Source: Neofusicoccum parvum
Taxonomy: Eukaryota; Ascomycota; Dothideomycetes; Botryosphaeriales; Botryosphaeriaceae
DNA: 64,000 nucleotides
Direction of reading: 5' to 3'
Assembly: GCA_020912385.1 (NCBI GenBank)
Contig: CP087206.1
Location: 1,364,001-1,428,000, forward strand
Shown here piece by piece: positions 23,457 through 33,447 of the stretch; within the stretch, counting starts at the first letter, position 1, and each line of letters opens with the position of its first letter. Position numbers and translations under genes: made by a program. Below the pieces are notes generated by a model. That model had not been told where the DNA came from, made no database searches, and saw nothing but the letters and a program-made list of their open reading frames with translations.

Positions 23457-24132
23457 ATGAAGACCTCCTTCGCCGCCGTTGCCTTCTCCCTGGCCTCTGT
23501 TGCCTACTCCCAGAACATCTCGGACCTCCCCAGCTGCTCGCTCAACTGCTTCGTCACCACCCTCGGCAGTGACGGCTGCTCGTCGCTCACCGACTTCGAG
23601 TGCCACTGCAAGGTCCCCGGCCTGACCGACGAGATCACTCCCTGCGTCCAGAAGGCTTGCTCCGCCGCCGACCAGCAGAGTATGTGCTCCCCTCACGATA
23701 CAGGTTTACGCCATGGTAACCAAGCTAACGTCTTCTGCAGCCGTTGCCGAGCAGGTCCAGGCCCTGTGCGCCCAGTACGGCGTCAGCATCTCGGTCCCTG
23801 AGGCGTCCTCGACGGCAGCTCCGTCCTCGACCGCCGCCGCCACCAGCGCTCCGGCCTCGTCCTCTGCTGCGGCCACCACGGCGGCTTCGTCGGCTGCGTC
23901 CAGCGCTGCGTCCAGCGCCAGCGCCTCTGCCACCAGCACCGAGACTGCCTCTCCCTCGGCCACTGACGTCGTCATCTCCACCCCGGTCGCCACCCCGACC
24001 ACCCCCGGCGCTTCCACTCCCGCCGGCTCCACCCCGACTCCCTCTCAGTTCCAGGGTGCCGCTGGCAAGACTGGTGTCGTTGGCGGCGTTGTCGGTTTCG
24101 CCGCCGCCGTCGCTGCTGTTGCCGCCCTCTAA
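23457..24132 (+). CDS. CFEM-domain GPI-anchored cell-wall protein
   Basis: Exons 23457-23679 and 23741-24132 give 204 residues. The protein has a signal peptide (MKTSFAAVAFSLASVAYS), one CFEM domain with all eight cysteines (about residues 24-82), a long Ser/Thr/Ala-rich stalk for O-mannosylation, and a hydrophobic C-terminus (VVGGVVGFAAAVAAVAAL) preceded by small residues, as for GPI attachment. The aspartate just before the CHC pair (LTDFECHC) is the axial haem-iron ligand in haem-binding CFEM proteins. Roles in the family include haem/iron acquisition, wall stability and host interaction. It lies 382 bp from the end of the lyase gene, but nothing ties it to that cluster. Confidence 0.93.
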
Positions 24133-24513
24133 GCGATGGTGCTGCAGTGAAGCCCGCAGCTTTGCAGTGTTTGCTGTCACAGACAGTTGAAGACGAAGGA
24201 TCGTAATGTTGGGATAATGATGGGTAGACGGGATCATGTACTATACTATGCCCATGCTATAGTATTAATAGGCATCCGTGCTGCAAAAGTTCCTGAATTG
24301 TGTGTGATGTTGGGTGACAACGTTGATGACTGTCCGTTGCGGCACTGCGGCACGTGTCACCCATCCTGTGGCAGGCTCTGCACGCAACGTCAAAGAAACG
24401 TGGGATGTTTCGGTGACACGAGGCTACAGCTGCTTGCATGGGTGTGTGGTGATCCTCAATACTACGTACACGCTCGCGGGCGGTTAAAATGCCTCGTCCC
24501 CGTTCCCACTTTT
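24133..24513. other. Convergent intergenic between CFEM and lyase genes
   Basis: Short 3'-3' spacer. Nothing beyond presumed terminators; no repeat or RNA gene recognised. Confidence 0.5.
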
Positions 24514-25856
24514 TCACGCCCAAATCAAGTCGCCCCAGCTCGGGTGATCGGCCCCGGTGACACGGCCCTCGAAATACCCATCCGTCCCTCGCGCTCGAGT
24601 GGTCCACGGGCCGTCCAGCCCTCTCCGCTTCACGTACTCGTAGTAGATGACGTTCCAGGCCGGAAGCGCGCTCCTGACGCCAAACGACTCGGTCGAGATG
24701 TTCGCCCAGGGCCCGTCGACCAGGACGGCCTCGCAGCGGTACCAGCTGGGGTCGTACGGGACCGTCTGGTTGAGGTTGAAGGCCGCGGCGTACTCAGCCG
24801 CCTTGAGCAGCAGGTTGTCGCCGAGCGAGTAGAGGTCCACGCCCTGCGACCGCGCGACGCGGGCGCCGTACGCGGTCCAGGCGATGCCGGACTGCGTGTG
24901 CCCTACGTACAACACATCAGCACATCAGCACATCAGCACACCCAAACATCGAACGGCTCGCACCCCCCTCCTGCCACTCACCTTGGTCCCGCCCGGCCTC
25001 CACCGACTGGCCGGTCGTGGGCTCGTACATGGCGGGCAGGCCGGCGCACGGGTTGCGGACGAACTCGTTGACGGCGTAGTTCCACAGGACGACATCATCC
25101 AGGAAGACGGCGAAGCCCAGCAGGGCCTTGATGCTGGCCATGCCGTAGTTGGCCTGGCCGACGCCGACGCTCTGGCGCGAGAACAGCCAGTACAGCGCGA
25201 TCGAGAAGCCCGACCCGCCGCGCCAGCTCGCGCCCGCCTCGCGCCAGCCGCCCTCCCAGCGCGCGATCTCGGCCGCGTTGGCCAGCAGGTCGCCCTCCAG
25301 CCCGACCAGCAGCGACCGGTCGATCCCGACGATGGCGCCCAGGTTGGTGCCCCAGCCGTCGAGGATCGCGGTCGTGGTCGCCAGGTGCCCGGCGTCGCGC
25401 GTGACGTACCACACCAGCGCGTTCTGCCAGGCGGCGCGCGCGTCCGCCGTGAACGAGCTGTAGTTGGACGTGGCGCCGCGCGAGAGCACCGCGTGCGGGC
25501 CCTGCATCGTGTAGTTGGCCTGCGAGAAGCTGTCGGCGCGGAAGGCGTCGAAGGTCGACGCCCACGGCTCGTTGCGCGCCTCGACGTTGGTGCGGATCCG
25601 CTCCAGGTCCTCGTGCGTGTGCCACAGCCCCGGGTGCACGAAGTCGGACGGCCGCGCCTTGAGGAACGGCGTCGCGTCCGGCGCGTCCGGGCTCAGCGGG
25701 TAGACGGGGCCGAAGGCGCTGGGGATGTCGAAGACGGAGCTGAGCGCGCCGGGGAGGAGCGCGATGAGCGCGTAGCTCAGGTACCCGGTGTGCGTCTGGG
25801 GGAGATGTAAGCCGCATGTCGAGGCCCGGCATGGGATTGTTGTGCATTACCGTCAT
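24514..25856 (-). CDS. Secreted alginate-lyase-domain polysaccharide lyase
   Basis: Predicted to cleave a uronic-acid polysaccharide by beta-elimination, leaving unsaturated ends. Exons 25856-25851, 25795-24982 and 24902-24514 keep frame and give 402 residues. The N-terminus would be MTTHTGYLSYALIALLPGALS, a good signal peptide, but the start codon then sits in a 6-nt coding exon; no other in-frame ATG precedes the domain. The body has the alpha/alpha-toroid Alginate_lyase pattern (PF05426): HPGLWHTHEDLERI, ILDGWGTNLGAI, then GQSVEAGRDQGHTQSGIAW and GVDLYSLGDN. These resemble (alpha/alpha)-barrel lyases acting on alginate or glucuronan. The second intron (24903-24981) contains an 8-bp tandem repeat. 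Substrate unproven. Confidence 0.85.
24908..24940. repeat. CACATCAG microsatellite inside lyase intron
   Basis: Three near-perfect CACATCAG units lie within the 79-nt second intron of the lyase gene, making it longer than most introns in the window. Length change here would not touch the protein. Confidence 0.85.
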
Positions 25857-26293
25857 GGCTGAGATCAGGTACACTCCAATTGCCAGGGCATTGGTCGAGC
25901 TCCTGGCTATGGATTGGGCGGGAATCTCCAGCCTATAATACTCGTCACTGTCCCTGTGGCATGCAGCGGGATCTTGGCTTGTCTGCAAGTCCCGGAGAAA
26001 CTGCTGCGGCAGAATCCTGGGGGCCAGCCGAGTCACCGGGCTCCTCCGAAGCTTGCTCCGTGGTCCGCCAATAGTATCTCCAATTCGGTGGCGTCAATCC
26101 CAGGAGAAGACCGCATTCAGAGTCGAAGGCTCATCCGGTGGGCTTGACCTTGTATGTGTCCTTGTGCGCTCATCTTCGCGTCCGAACAAAGTCGTTGATG
26201 CCGGGCATCTGCGCCACCACGACACTTAGCAACAAGTCTGCACAGGTGCAAATGAAAGATGCGAACTTCATGAATCTGAATATATCTACATGT
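25857..26293. other. Intergenic between lyase and GH27 genes
   Basis: Promoter and possible 5' UTR of the lyase gene, downstream of the alpha-galactosidase stop. An open frame continues upstream of the chosen lyase start, but it begins only after a stop and has no ATG before the one used. Confidence 0.5.
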
Positions 26294-27678
26294 TCAAATA
26301 TCGAAGATGAAGACTTTCGTCTGATGGGCCTCGAAGTCGGCTGTGAAATTCCCTTGTACTTCCAGGAGATCTGAGGCTGCCCAAACATCCCTGACGCGGT
26401 ACACTTGATCTCCGCTCAAGCCCGAAATGCCTTCAAGTGGGACGCTGATTGTTCTAGTAGAGTTTCCCTCGTTGAACACCAACACAACCGTCCTGTCACC
26501 ACTCAATGGACCGGCCCAAACCTGCGTTTTCTTCTCTTCGCTCACAGACTCATGGTAGTTGACGGCCGTCCCGAGACTGTCCTGGGAGATCTTGATGATT
26601 TCGGAATTCTTAAGAACTTCCAGGCTTTCTTCCGGAAGACTTCTCAGGTCCGCTCCGATGATCAGAGGAGACTTCAAGGCTGCCCAGAAACTCTGATGTG
26701 TTTGCTGCTCGTGAAGTGTCATGTTCCCGTTGCCAATCTCAAGCATGTCCATGTCGGCCCATGATCCGGGCTTCTGGAATGCCGAGATCTCCCGCATCTT
26801 GCGGATGATGGTCAAAACACTGCACCCCGCGTATCCCGTATTGAGACAATACGCCGTCTTGCACTGTTCATCACCGTCAATCAGCAGCTGGATTGAGAAC
26901 CAGGCACGAGAGAGACTCACCGCACAGTCCTTTCCGGAGTCGCCAAAGACAGCTGTAATGTCGCCAGACATGCGGTAGGACTGTCCAATTTCTGGGCGCC
27001 CCGGATTAGTGCCACAATCTCTGGATCGAACCGAGCATCACTCACGGTCAGCCCAATACCACGGGAACTGATGGCCCCATTGGCACAGGGAGTAGAATAT
27101 GTCCCTTCCGCTGTTCAGCAGCGCATCACGCATGACCGAGAACCGGACCTGCGGGCTTTCGACGTTCGCCGCAAATCCGCCGCAGTTGTCGTATTTGAGG
27201 TAGTCTACAGTCCACTCGGCATACGTGGCAGCGTCAAGTTCCTCAGAGCCCCAAGAGCCCGGGGAGAAGCCGCAGTCGTAGATGCCTGCGTCACTGTAGA
27301 TTCCGAGCTGCAGCCCTCGCGAGTGGACATAGTCGGCAACCACTTTGACGCCTCCGGGAAGCTTTGTCGCGTTCGCCTGCTGACGTCCGTCGGAAGCTCG
27401 CTCAAGAGCTTGCCAGCCTCCGTCCATTGTGAGAACTGTATAGCCGGCGTCGCGGAGACCTGTTGACACGAGGAGGTCTGCCATATCCTCAATGGTGCTC
27501 TGGTCGAAATCCATCTTGAATGTGTTCCAGCTACGACGAAGGGTCAGTCTGACAATATGACTTCTCGAACAAGAACAGATTACCTGTTCCATCCCATCTG
27601 AGGAGTACTGGCCGTAATTGCCAGCACTGTGGGTAGAAAACCCAGGGTGGCTCCATGAAAAAGCAATGCGGGCTTCAT
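26294..27678 (-). CDS. Secreted GH27 alpha-galactosidase
   Basis: Retaining glycosidase releasing terminal alpha-linked galactose. Exons 27678-27584, 27530-27046, 26991-26921 and 26863-26294 (introns 53, 54 and 57 nt) give 406 residues. Signal peptide [20 protein letters not shown] is followed by the family start [20 protein letters not shown] supplies the nucleophile D146, and YRMSGDI supplies the acid/base D204. The later [12 protein letters not shown] and a C-terminal beta-sandwich complete the family layout. It lies 437 bp from the lyase gene on the same strand and 367 bp from the divergent fasciclin gene. In this context it probably removes galactosyl side groups, but melibiose- or galactomannan-type substrates are equally possible from sequence. 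Confidence 0.93.
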
Positions 27679-28045
27679 AATTGTGGGGAAAGGAACTGGT
27701 TGGTGTTTTTTTGATTGAGTAATGTGGGTATTAGAACTAGATATTGCCAGTTTCTTCAAATTCAAAAAACAAGCAAAGGTATACAACTGCTGGGTGTGTC
27801 TGGTAAATGGAGCTTCCAGCGTGGCCGAGGAGATGCGCGGACTGGCGGAGCGGAGTAAAGCCCGGGACTTTCCCCGAACCTTTTCCCACTCGGACTCATG
27901 ACCTCTACTGTCCAAGTCAAGGTTCAGAAAAACTCCAGTGTTCTTTATTTTGTTTTCTGAAGCAGTTCTAAATCTACCACTCTCGAATATCTACCAGACT
28001 TACCCAATCCGCAACCTGCCCTCAAAGCTTGCTAAAAGAAGCAAC
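27679..28045. promoter_or_regulatory. Divergent promoter, GH27 / fasciclin genes
   Basis: 367 bp shared by the alpha-galactosidase (-) and fasciclin (+) genes. The stretch around 27835-27880 has several CGG/CCG triplets, as bound by Zn(II)2Cys6 factors; such a factor is encoded 5 kb away. Site assignment is speculative. Confidence 0.35.
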
Positions 28046-28904
28046 ATGCTTATCGCCAGGGCAATTCGGTGCTTGTGTTTCTTCATTGCGACAGTACGAG
28101 CTGGTTCCAGAGCTCCGCTGAGCTATGTACCTGAACCAGAAGAGCTTTACTCACCTCCAAATCCTGAGAATGACGTCACCCTCCTTGACATCATCACATC
28201 CCGTCCTGAATTGAGCAAACTGGCGCAAGCGATTGAGCAACCGGCAGGTCAGTCTCAAGCCAATTGTGCACATAGCTTCTTCATCTCACGAGAAATTGAA
28301 TAGGCTTCTCAAAGGCGTTTGACACAAGTCCAACCTGGAACTTCACCTTTTTCGCCCCAAGCAACGACGCATTCAACAACACGGGAGCTTATTTTGAAAC
28401 ATACCTCAACACAGCGTTGGTGGAACCAGGCACTTTTAGTTATCTTGGACTAATTTGTACCCCAGAAAAGGAATCTGGTGGATCGGAAATGTCATCAACC
28501 ATCACTACATTCCGAACTCGGCTCTCAAGCAGGATGACTTCAACGCTACACTCAGTAGAGTCCAGGTATGTTTCAGAAACATGGACTGAGAAAATTGACA
28601 GACCTAATTCTTTACCTGTAGACTGGAAGCTATCTGTACATCGGCACCCAGCTCATCGAAGACACTTTGACTTTGAATGGCGTGGCAAGGGTTGTTGAAG
28701 CTGACATTGCTGTGACCAATGTAAGTAGATGCCCGCGCAATCTTGGAGCACACGTTGTATTGAATGACTCTCGCGTAGGGCGTGATGCACATCATCGATC
28801 GCATTCTTGATCCTTCAGCGCAAATCTTTGAGAAGGACCTTCCGAAGGTTGGGCAGAAGTTCATCGCGGGAAGCTGTTCGAACCCGGATTTGCCATACTG
28901 TTGA
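28046..28904 (+). CDS. Fasciclin (FAS1) domain secreted protein, one unresolved junction
   Basis: Small secreted protein with one FAS1 domain, a fold used in cell-surface adhesion. Start MLIARAIRCLCFFIATVRAG is signal-like. FAS1 box 1 is TLLDIITSRPELSKL ... FTFFAPSNDAF and box 2 is VINHHYIPNSAL ... NGVARVVEADI, ending VMHIIDRIL. Resolved exons are 28046-28247, 28304-about 28420, about 28470-28565, 28622-28720 and 28779-28904, ending in a Cys-containing tail. The joint at about 28420-28480 does not work with a normal GT-AG intron: the two halves differ by a frame that needs a 32-nt GT-AG or 41-nt GC-AG intron, or a frameshift. It lies between two glycosidase genes of the cluster. No GPI signal seen. 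Confidence 0.75.
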
Positions 28905-29141
28905 TTCCTTGTTTGGAGGTGCCAATGGATACACAATTTCATTTGCAACGTTCATGGCACACTTTGATATGACTGTCTCAAATTTGGTAGCCAATTCTGG
29001 TGTCTGTATGCTTCATGTAACGATGAAATGTGGACCCGAGAAGCAGAAAAGACATGCAAATTCTCTGTCTACGCAAATGGAACGATTAGACCTAATATAA
29101 TCTATTGCCTACACACCTGGAAAAGGAAACTTCCCCTAACA

Positions 29142-30612
29142 TCACTTGACGAGACCCATGTCGAGGAGCTTGTTCCCGATCAACAGGAAGTAGTAGTCCG
29201 CGTAAACCAACCCCGTATCCGCCCACCTCCTCTGCGCATGCTCGTAGTTATTGATGGTTGCATGCACAACAACCGACTCCGGCCCCTCACCCAAGTCAAC
29301 CTCCCCCTCAGCCCTCCCCAACCCACCCTCGCGCCCGAACGACGCCTCCGGAGCCAAGCACGTCTCGACAACGCCGCGCACGCTCCTCAACGCCGCGTCG
29401 AGGAGCTCACCCGCCAGCTCACCCGTCCCGCCAAGCGCCTCGTAGACCAGCAGCAGGGCGTAAGCCCCGACAAGGGCGGCGCTCGAGTCGCGCGGCTCGG
29501 CGGCGGCGGGCGCGTCGAAGTCCCACGGCACGACGCCGTCGGGCGGCAGCCGGTCGACCCAGTAGCGCGACAGGCGCAGCGCGGCGTCCAGGAAGCGCGG
29601 TTCTCCGACTCGCCGGTGGCACTGGATGAAGCCGAGCATGGCCCACGCCTGCCCGCGGCTCCAGCAGGACGAGTCGGCGTAGCCCTGGTGGGTGTGCTTC
29701 GCCTTGACCCCCGCCGCGGCGCCGTCGGCGGGCGGGGAGGGGTCGAAGACGACGAGGTGCACGGTGGAGTCGTCGGGCCGGATGTGGGAGCGGAGCGTCG
29801 TGAGCGCGTGGGTGGTGGCGATGTGGGCGAGGGAGAGGTCGCCGGTCAGGGCGGAGGCGTTGTAGAGCAGATCGAGGTCTGCGCGGCGGGGGTTCGTCAG
29901 CGCTCCGAAGGAGGAAGGGAGGGGTGGTCGTGCTACTTACTGACCATGTTGTCGATGATCACCAGGAAGTCTTGCTCCGGCTCGACGAACGAGTACACTT
30001 TGGTCTGGCACCCATCCCAGCTTCGGATGGCGCCTACGCGCGGGTCGAAGCGCGTGGCCAGGCTGCGGGCGGCCGTGATCATGGCGTCGTGGCAGGAGCG
30101 GTCGTTGTCCAAGGTCCATCCGAGTTGCGCCCAGGGCTGAATCATGAAGCCGAGGTCGTGGGTGTCGGTCCTGGAGGCTTGCAGCTTTGGGGAAGCTGCC
30201 CACCACTTGCAACCAAACTCAAGTGCGGCGGGGTGGATTTGGAAGCTGTCGGCTGCGCTGGTGGGAAATCTGGAAGGGTGCTTGATCTGCCGTTCGCGGA
30301 GGAGATACAAGCAGCCCGGGAAAAACCCAGAGGTCCAGAATGAAACATCCGAGTAGATGTACTTGGATCCGCCAGGCTCAGTGTACTCGGGGAAGTCTGA
30401 AGGGGGTGCGTTCTGGGACTCTCTTGTAAGCGTTTTGTGCGTGCTTGAGGGTGAAGTTTCCTTACCGTCTTCAAAGCACGGCTGGCCACACCCCATATCT
30501 TTGCAACAACAGACTCGGAATAAAGAGCATCTATCTTGGGTAGAGTCTCCTTCGTGCAGGTTGTGCCATTGCGGTCACCAAGAGGACCATCTCCATTCGT
30601 AGCCGGATCCAT
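29142..30612 (-). CDS. GH88 unsaturated glucuronyl hydrolase, cytosolic
   Basis: Hydrolyses, by vinyl-ether hydration, the unsaturated uronic acid that a polysaccharide lyase leaves at the non-reducing end, giving a free unsaturated uronate. Exons 30612-30466, 30418-29941 and 29878-29142 keep frame (453 residues). Both catalytic aspartates are visible: D137 in THDLGF and D205 in IIDNMVNLDLLY. Further family patterns are SFWTSGFFPG, QGYADSSCWSRGQAW and WADTGLVYADYYF. No signal peptide (MDPATNGDG start), so the enzyme is probably intracellular and the substrate must be imported. It is divergent from the MFS gene across 467 bp. The partner lyase is 3.3 kb away. Which uronide it prefers cannot be told. 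Confidence 0.93.
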
Positions 30613-31079
30613 CTCCGCAAAGGAATGAGAATGGTAGTTGAACTATTCTCTGGAAGCAATAAACGGGAAACTTCTACGTTTCCAATGCAAAAGCTGAAGA
30701 AAGTGTTCAAGTCGATCTCCGAGACCAAAGTGTTGAAGACGAGGAAAGCACCATCATCCGGAGCAGTTCCCTCCGTGCCGGAACTGCAAAGGAGCACGGT
30801 GGTGAATCCAGAACTGAGCCAAGAAGAGCATGCCGTTGGAAGGGCCGGGGCAGGGGACAATCCGGGCTCTTCTCCGGTGGGCGCGGGGTCCGGGCTCGGT
30901 GTCGGGGGGCCTCCGGTTCGGCAAATGGGCTGATAGCACCACTGCGACAGCTGCAACTGTACTTGATACCGCAGACTGCGTGATAACCTGCCCTCACCGT
31001 CCGTGGTTCCATTTGCCTTCTTAGCGTTCAAGTGCACAATTCTCCAAGCCTTTGGTGAACGTCCGTTGCATCCTTGACA
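30613..31079. promoter_or_regulatory. Divergent promoter, GH88 / MFS genes
   Basis: 467 bp shared by the GH88 (-) and transporter (+) genes, arguing for co-regulation. It contains CGGGGTCCG (CGG-N3-CCG, 30884-30892), an everted-type triplet pair suited to Zn(II)2Cys6 dimers, and SYGGRG-type CreA-like sites nearby (CCGGGG at about 30845, GCGGGG at about 30883). These short sites occur often by chance in GC-rich DNA. Confidence 0.4.
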
Positions 31080-33114
31080 ATGGCGCAGCCAGTACACAAG
31101 CCAGATGAAATCCGCCACGAGGTTCTGGAAGAGGATATTGAGGTCCACAGGGCACAGGGCGATGCGGAGGTCGACAAGTACGCGCAGGACACAGCGCATG
31201 TCCAAGTCGATGCGGCGACAAACAAGCGGCTGTTCAAGAAAATCAACAAGCGCATTTTGGCCGTGATGCTCGGAGTCAGTGCTGGCCGATTGGGTGTGGC
31301 AGCATGATCTTTCACGCTGACAGAATTTGCCAGACATACTTCTGCCAGAGTCTTGATAAGGGGACTCTGGGGTTCAGCTCGATCATGGGCATCCAGGATG
31401 ATGCGAATCTCAAGAAAAACGATTACAGCTGGTTGGGCACCATCCTGTACATGGGAGTCTTGGTGGGAGAGTATCCAACAAACCTGCTTCTTCAGAAGCT
31501 ACCCGTGGCCAAATACCTCGCTGCAAAGTACGTTACTACCCCCGCGCCCCAGGCCATCACTGATCTCAGCCCAGCGTTTTCCTTTGGGGGGCCGTGGTTG
31601 CGTGCTCTGCCGCTGCAACTAATTGGGGTGCACTGATGGCTGTGCGATTCTTGCTGGGACTTTTCGAATCCTGCGTGCAGCCTGCCTTCATCATCATGTA
31701 AGTCTTCAATGGAGTCTTTGGGGGATTAGCCAGCTGACAGGGGACAAGTACGGCAATGTGGTACACCCGAGAGGAACAAGCAGTGCTTACCAGCCTGTGG
31801 TTTTCAATGACTGGCATACAGCTGATGGTAGCCTCCAAAATCTTGGCTGTTCGTATTGCAAGTTCTCTGTGCTGACTGGCCCAGGTCGGAGGCTTAATTG
31901 CCTACGGAATTTCTCATGTTAAAGATGCACCGATCTACTCGTGGCAGCTGTTGTTCATGGTCCTCGGTTTGGTCACAGTTGTCTGGTCCGGATTCATCGC
32001 CTGGTATCTCCCCGACAGTCCTATGAAGGCAAACTGCTACGACGAGGAGGAGAAACGCCTGATGTTCGCCCGGGTCAGAGGCAACCAGACGGGGATGCAG
32101 AACAAACACTTCAAGAAGCACCAGCTTGTCGAGGCGTTAACAGATCCATTCGTCTGGTGCTGTGTTCTCCTACAGGTAACCAGCACGCTGATTATCGGCG
32201 GGCTCGGTGTTTTCTCGAACCTCATCATCAAGGCTTTCGGATTCTCAGTATTGCAGACTCAGCTGCTCAACATAGCCCAAGGAGCGGTGACAATCCTTGT
32301 CATGGTTGGAGGAGCCATGCTAGCAGGCCGGACTGGACAGACACTGGTGGTTATGTTTGTAAGTCAGTCCATTCCTCGAAAACAGAACAAGATACTAACG
32401 TTGCAAAGGTTTGGGCTCTTCCGGCAATAACTGGAACAGCAATTCTGATGGGAATTGCTCCCAATTCGAAGAATGCAGGCGGGCTTCTAGTTGCCTTCTA
32501 CTGCACGCAGTTCATCCTTGCTGAGGGAAACCTGATCTTCTCTCTCATATCGAGAAACATTGCCGGCCAAACGAAGAAAAGCGTAACGCTTTCTATGACA
32601 TTCATGTAAGTCAGTCCTTGAATGAGACATGCGGGCTGACATGAGCTGATAATGTGGAAGCGCGTGGGCTGCAGGTAACAGTAAGTCAACAATAAAGGCG
32701 TCCCCAGAGACAGCGATACAGACTCCTGACACTCCTGCAGTGGCGGCGCCGCAACTCTTCCAGACGAATGATGCGCCCAGGTACCGACATGGATTCACGG
32801 CACATCTTTGCCTCTACATTGTTTTCATCGTAGAAGTTGTGGTGACGAGGCTCATATTAGCGAAGAGAAACAAGGCGAAGGCGGCTGGTTCGTCAAACGC
32901 AGCTGAGGAGGTCAGTGGCAGTTTGTACCCAATCAAGTTGGAGAAAAGCTTACCACTTGGATTAGATGGTCTCCGATGACAGGAAAGACACTCAGGCCCA
33001 GCAACTTGCACTACAGGACCTCACAGATAAAGAGGTATGTACACTCACTTTAGCAGTAAGTGAAATGACTGACCATTGATGGTGTAGAACCCGGAGTTTC
33101 GATATGTTGTCTAA
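31080..33114 (+). CDS. Dal5-family MFS anion:cation symporter
   Basis: Plasma-membrane carrier of the allantoate-permease (ACS) family, which imports small organic anions with protons. Ten exons fit: 31080-31274, 31334-31527, 31575-31697, 31749-31827, 31885-32358, 32409-32605, 32661-32680, 32741-32910, 32966-33034 and 33088-33114, together 515 residues. Family marks are SLDKGTLGFSSIMG in TM1, YMGVLVGEYPTNLLLQKLP in TM2, FLLGLFESCVQPAF, TAMWYTREEQAVLTSLW, and the C-terminal AAGNMAAPQLFQTNDAPRY. The tail ends DKENPEFRYVV. The seventh exon is only 20 nt. Lying next to GH88, it is the obvious candidate to import unsaturated uronides; this is inference from position. Confidence 0.9.
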
Positions 33115-33447
33115 ACTTTGGGACCATTATTGTTGCCCAGATCATACATGGACTAATCCATCCACACCAGTGGAGAATGCAGCCAGGTCCTTTATCTGAA
33201 GGTTGGATGAAATTTACTGTGCCTTTGTCCTTTTTTCTTTTCTTTGTTTACTGGGTCAAAACCCCTTTTTTCAATTGACGTACTGACAGGGAAACCGTAC
33301 ATTTATGGAAGATTGAAGGATACATACTATGTTGACATCAGATCTTGAAGCAGACAACGAATTGGCCTTCTAATTTCGTGCTATTTCCTTCCTGTTTCTT
33401 CTCCACGAAGCTTCGTCTCCCGAAAGAACACAGTGTGCGCGGCGAGG
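33115..33447. other. Convergent intergenic, MFS / regulator 3' ends
   Basis: AT-rich 3'-3' spacer with T-rich runs at about 33225-33275, consistent with transcript ends of two converging genes. Nothing else recognised. Confidence 0.5.

Noticed and set aside
24908..24940. CRISPR-like direct repeats (CACATCAG units)
   Set aside because: Contiguous microsatellite units without spacers, inside a eukaryotic intron.
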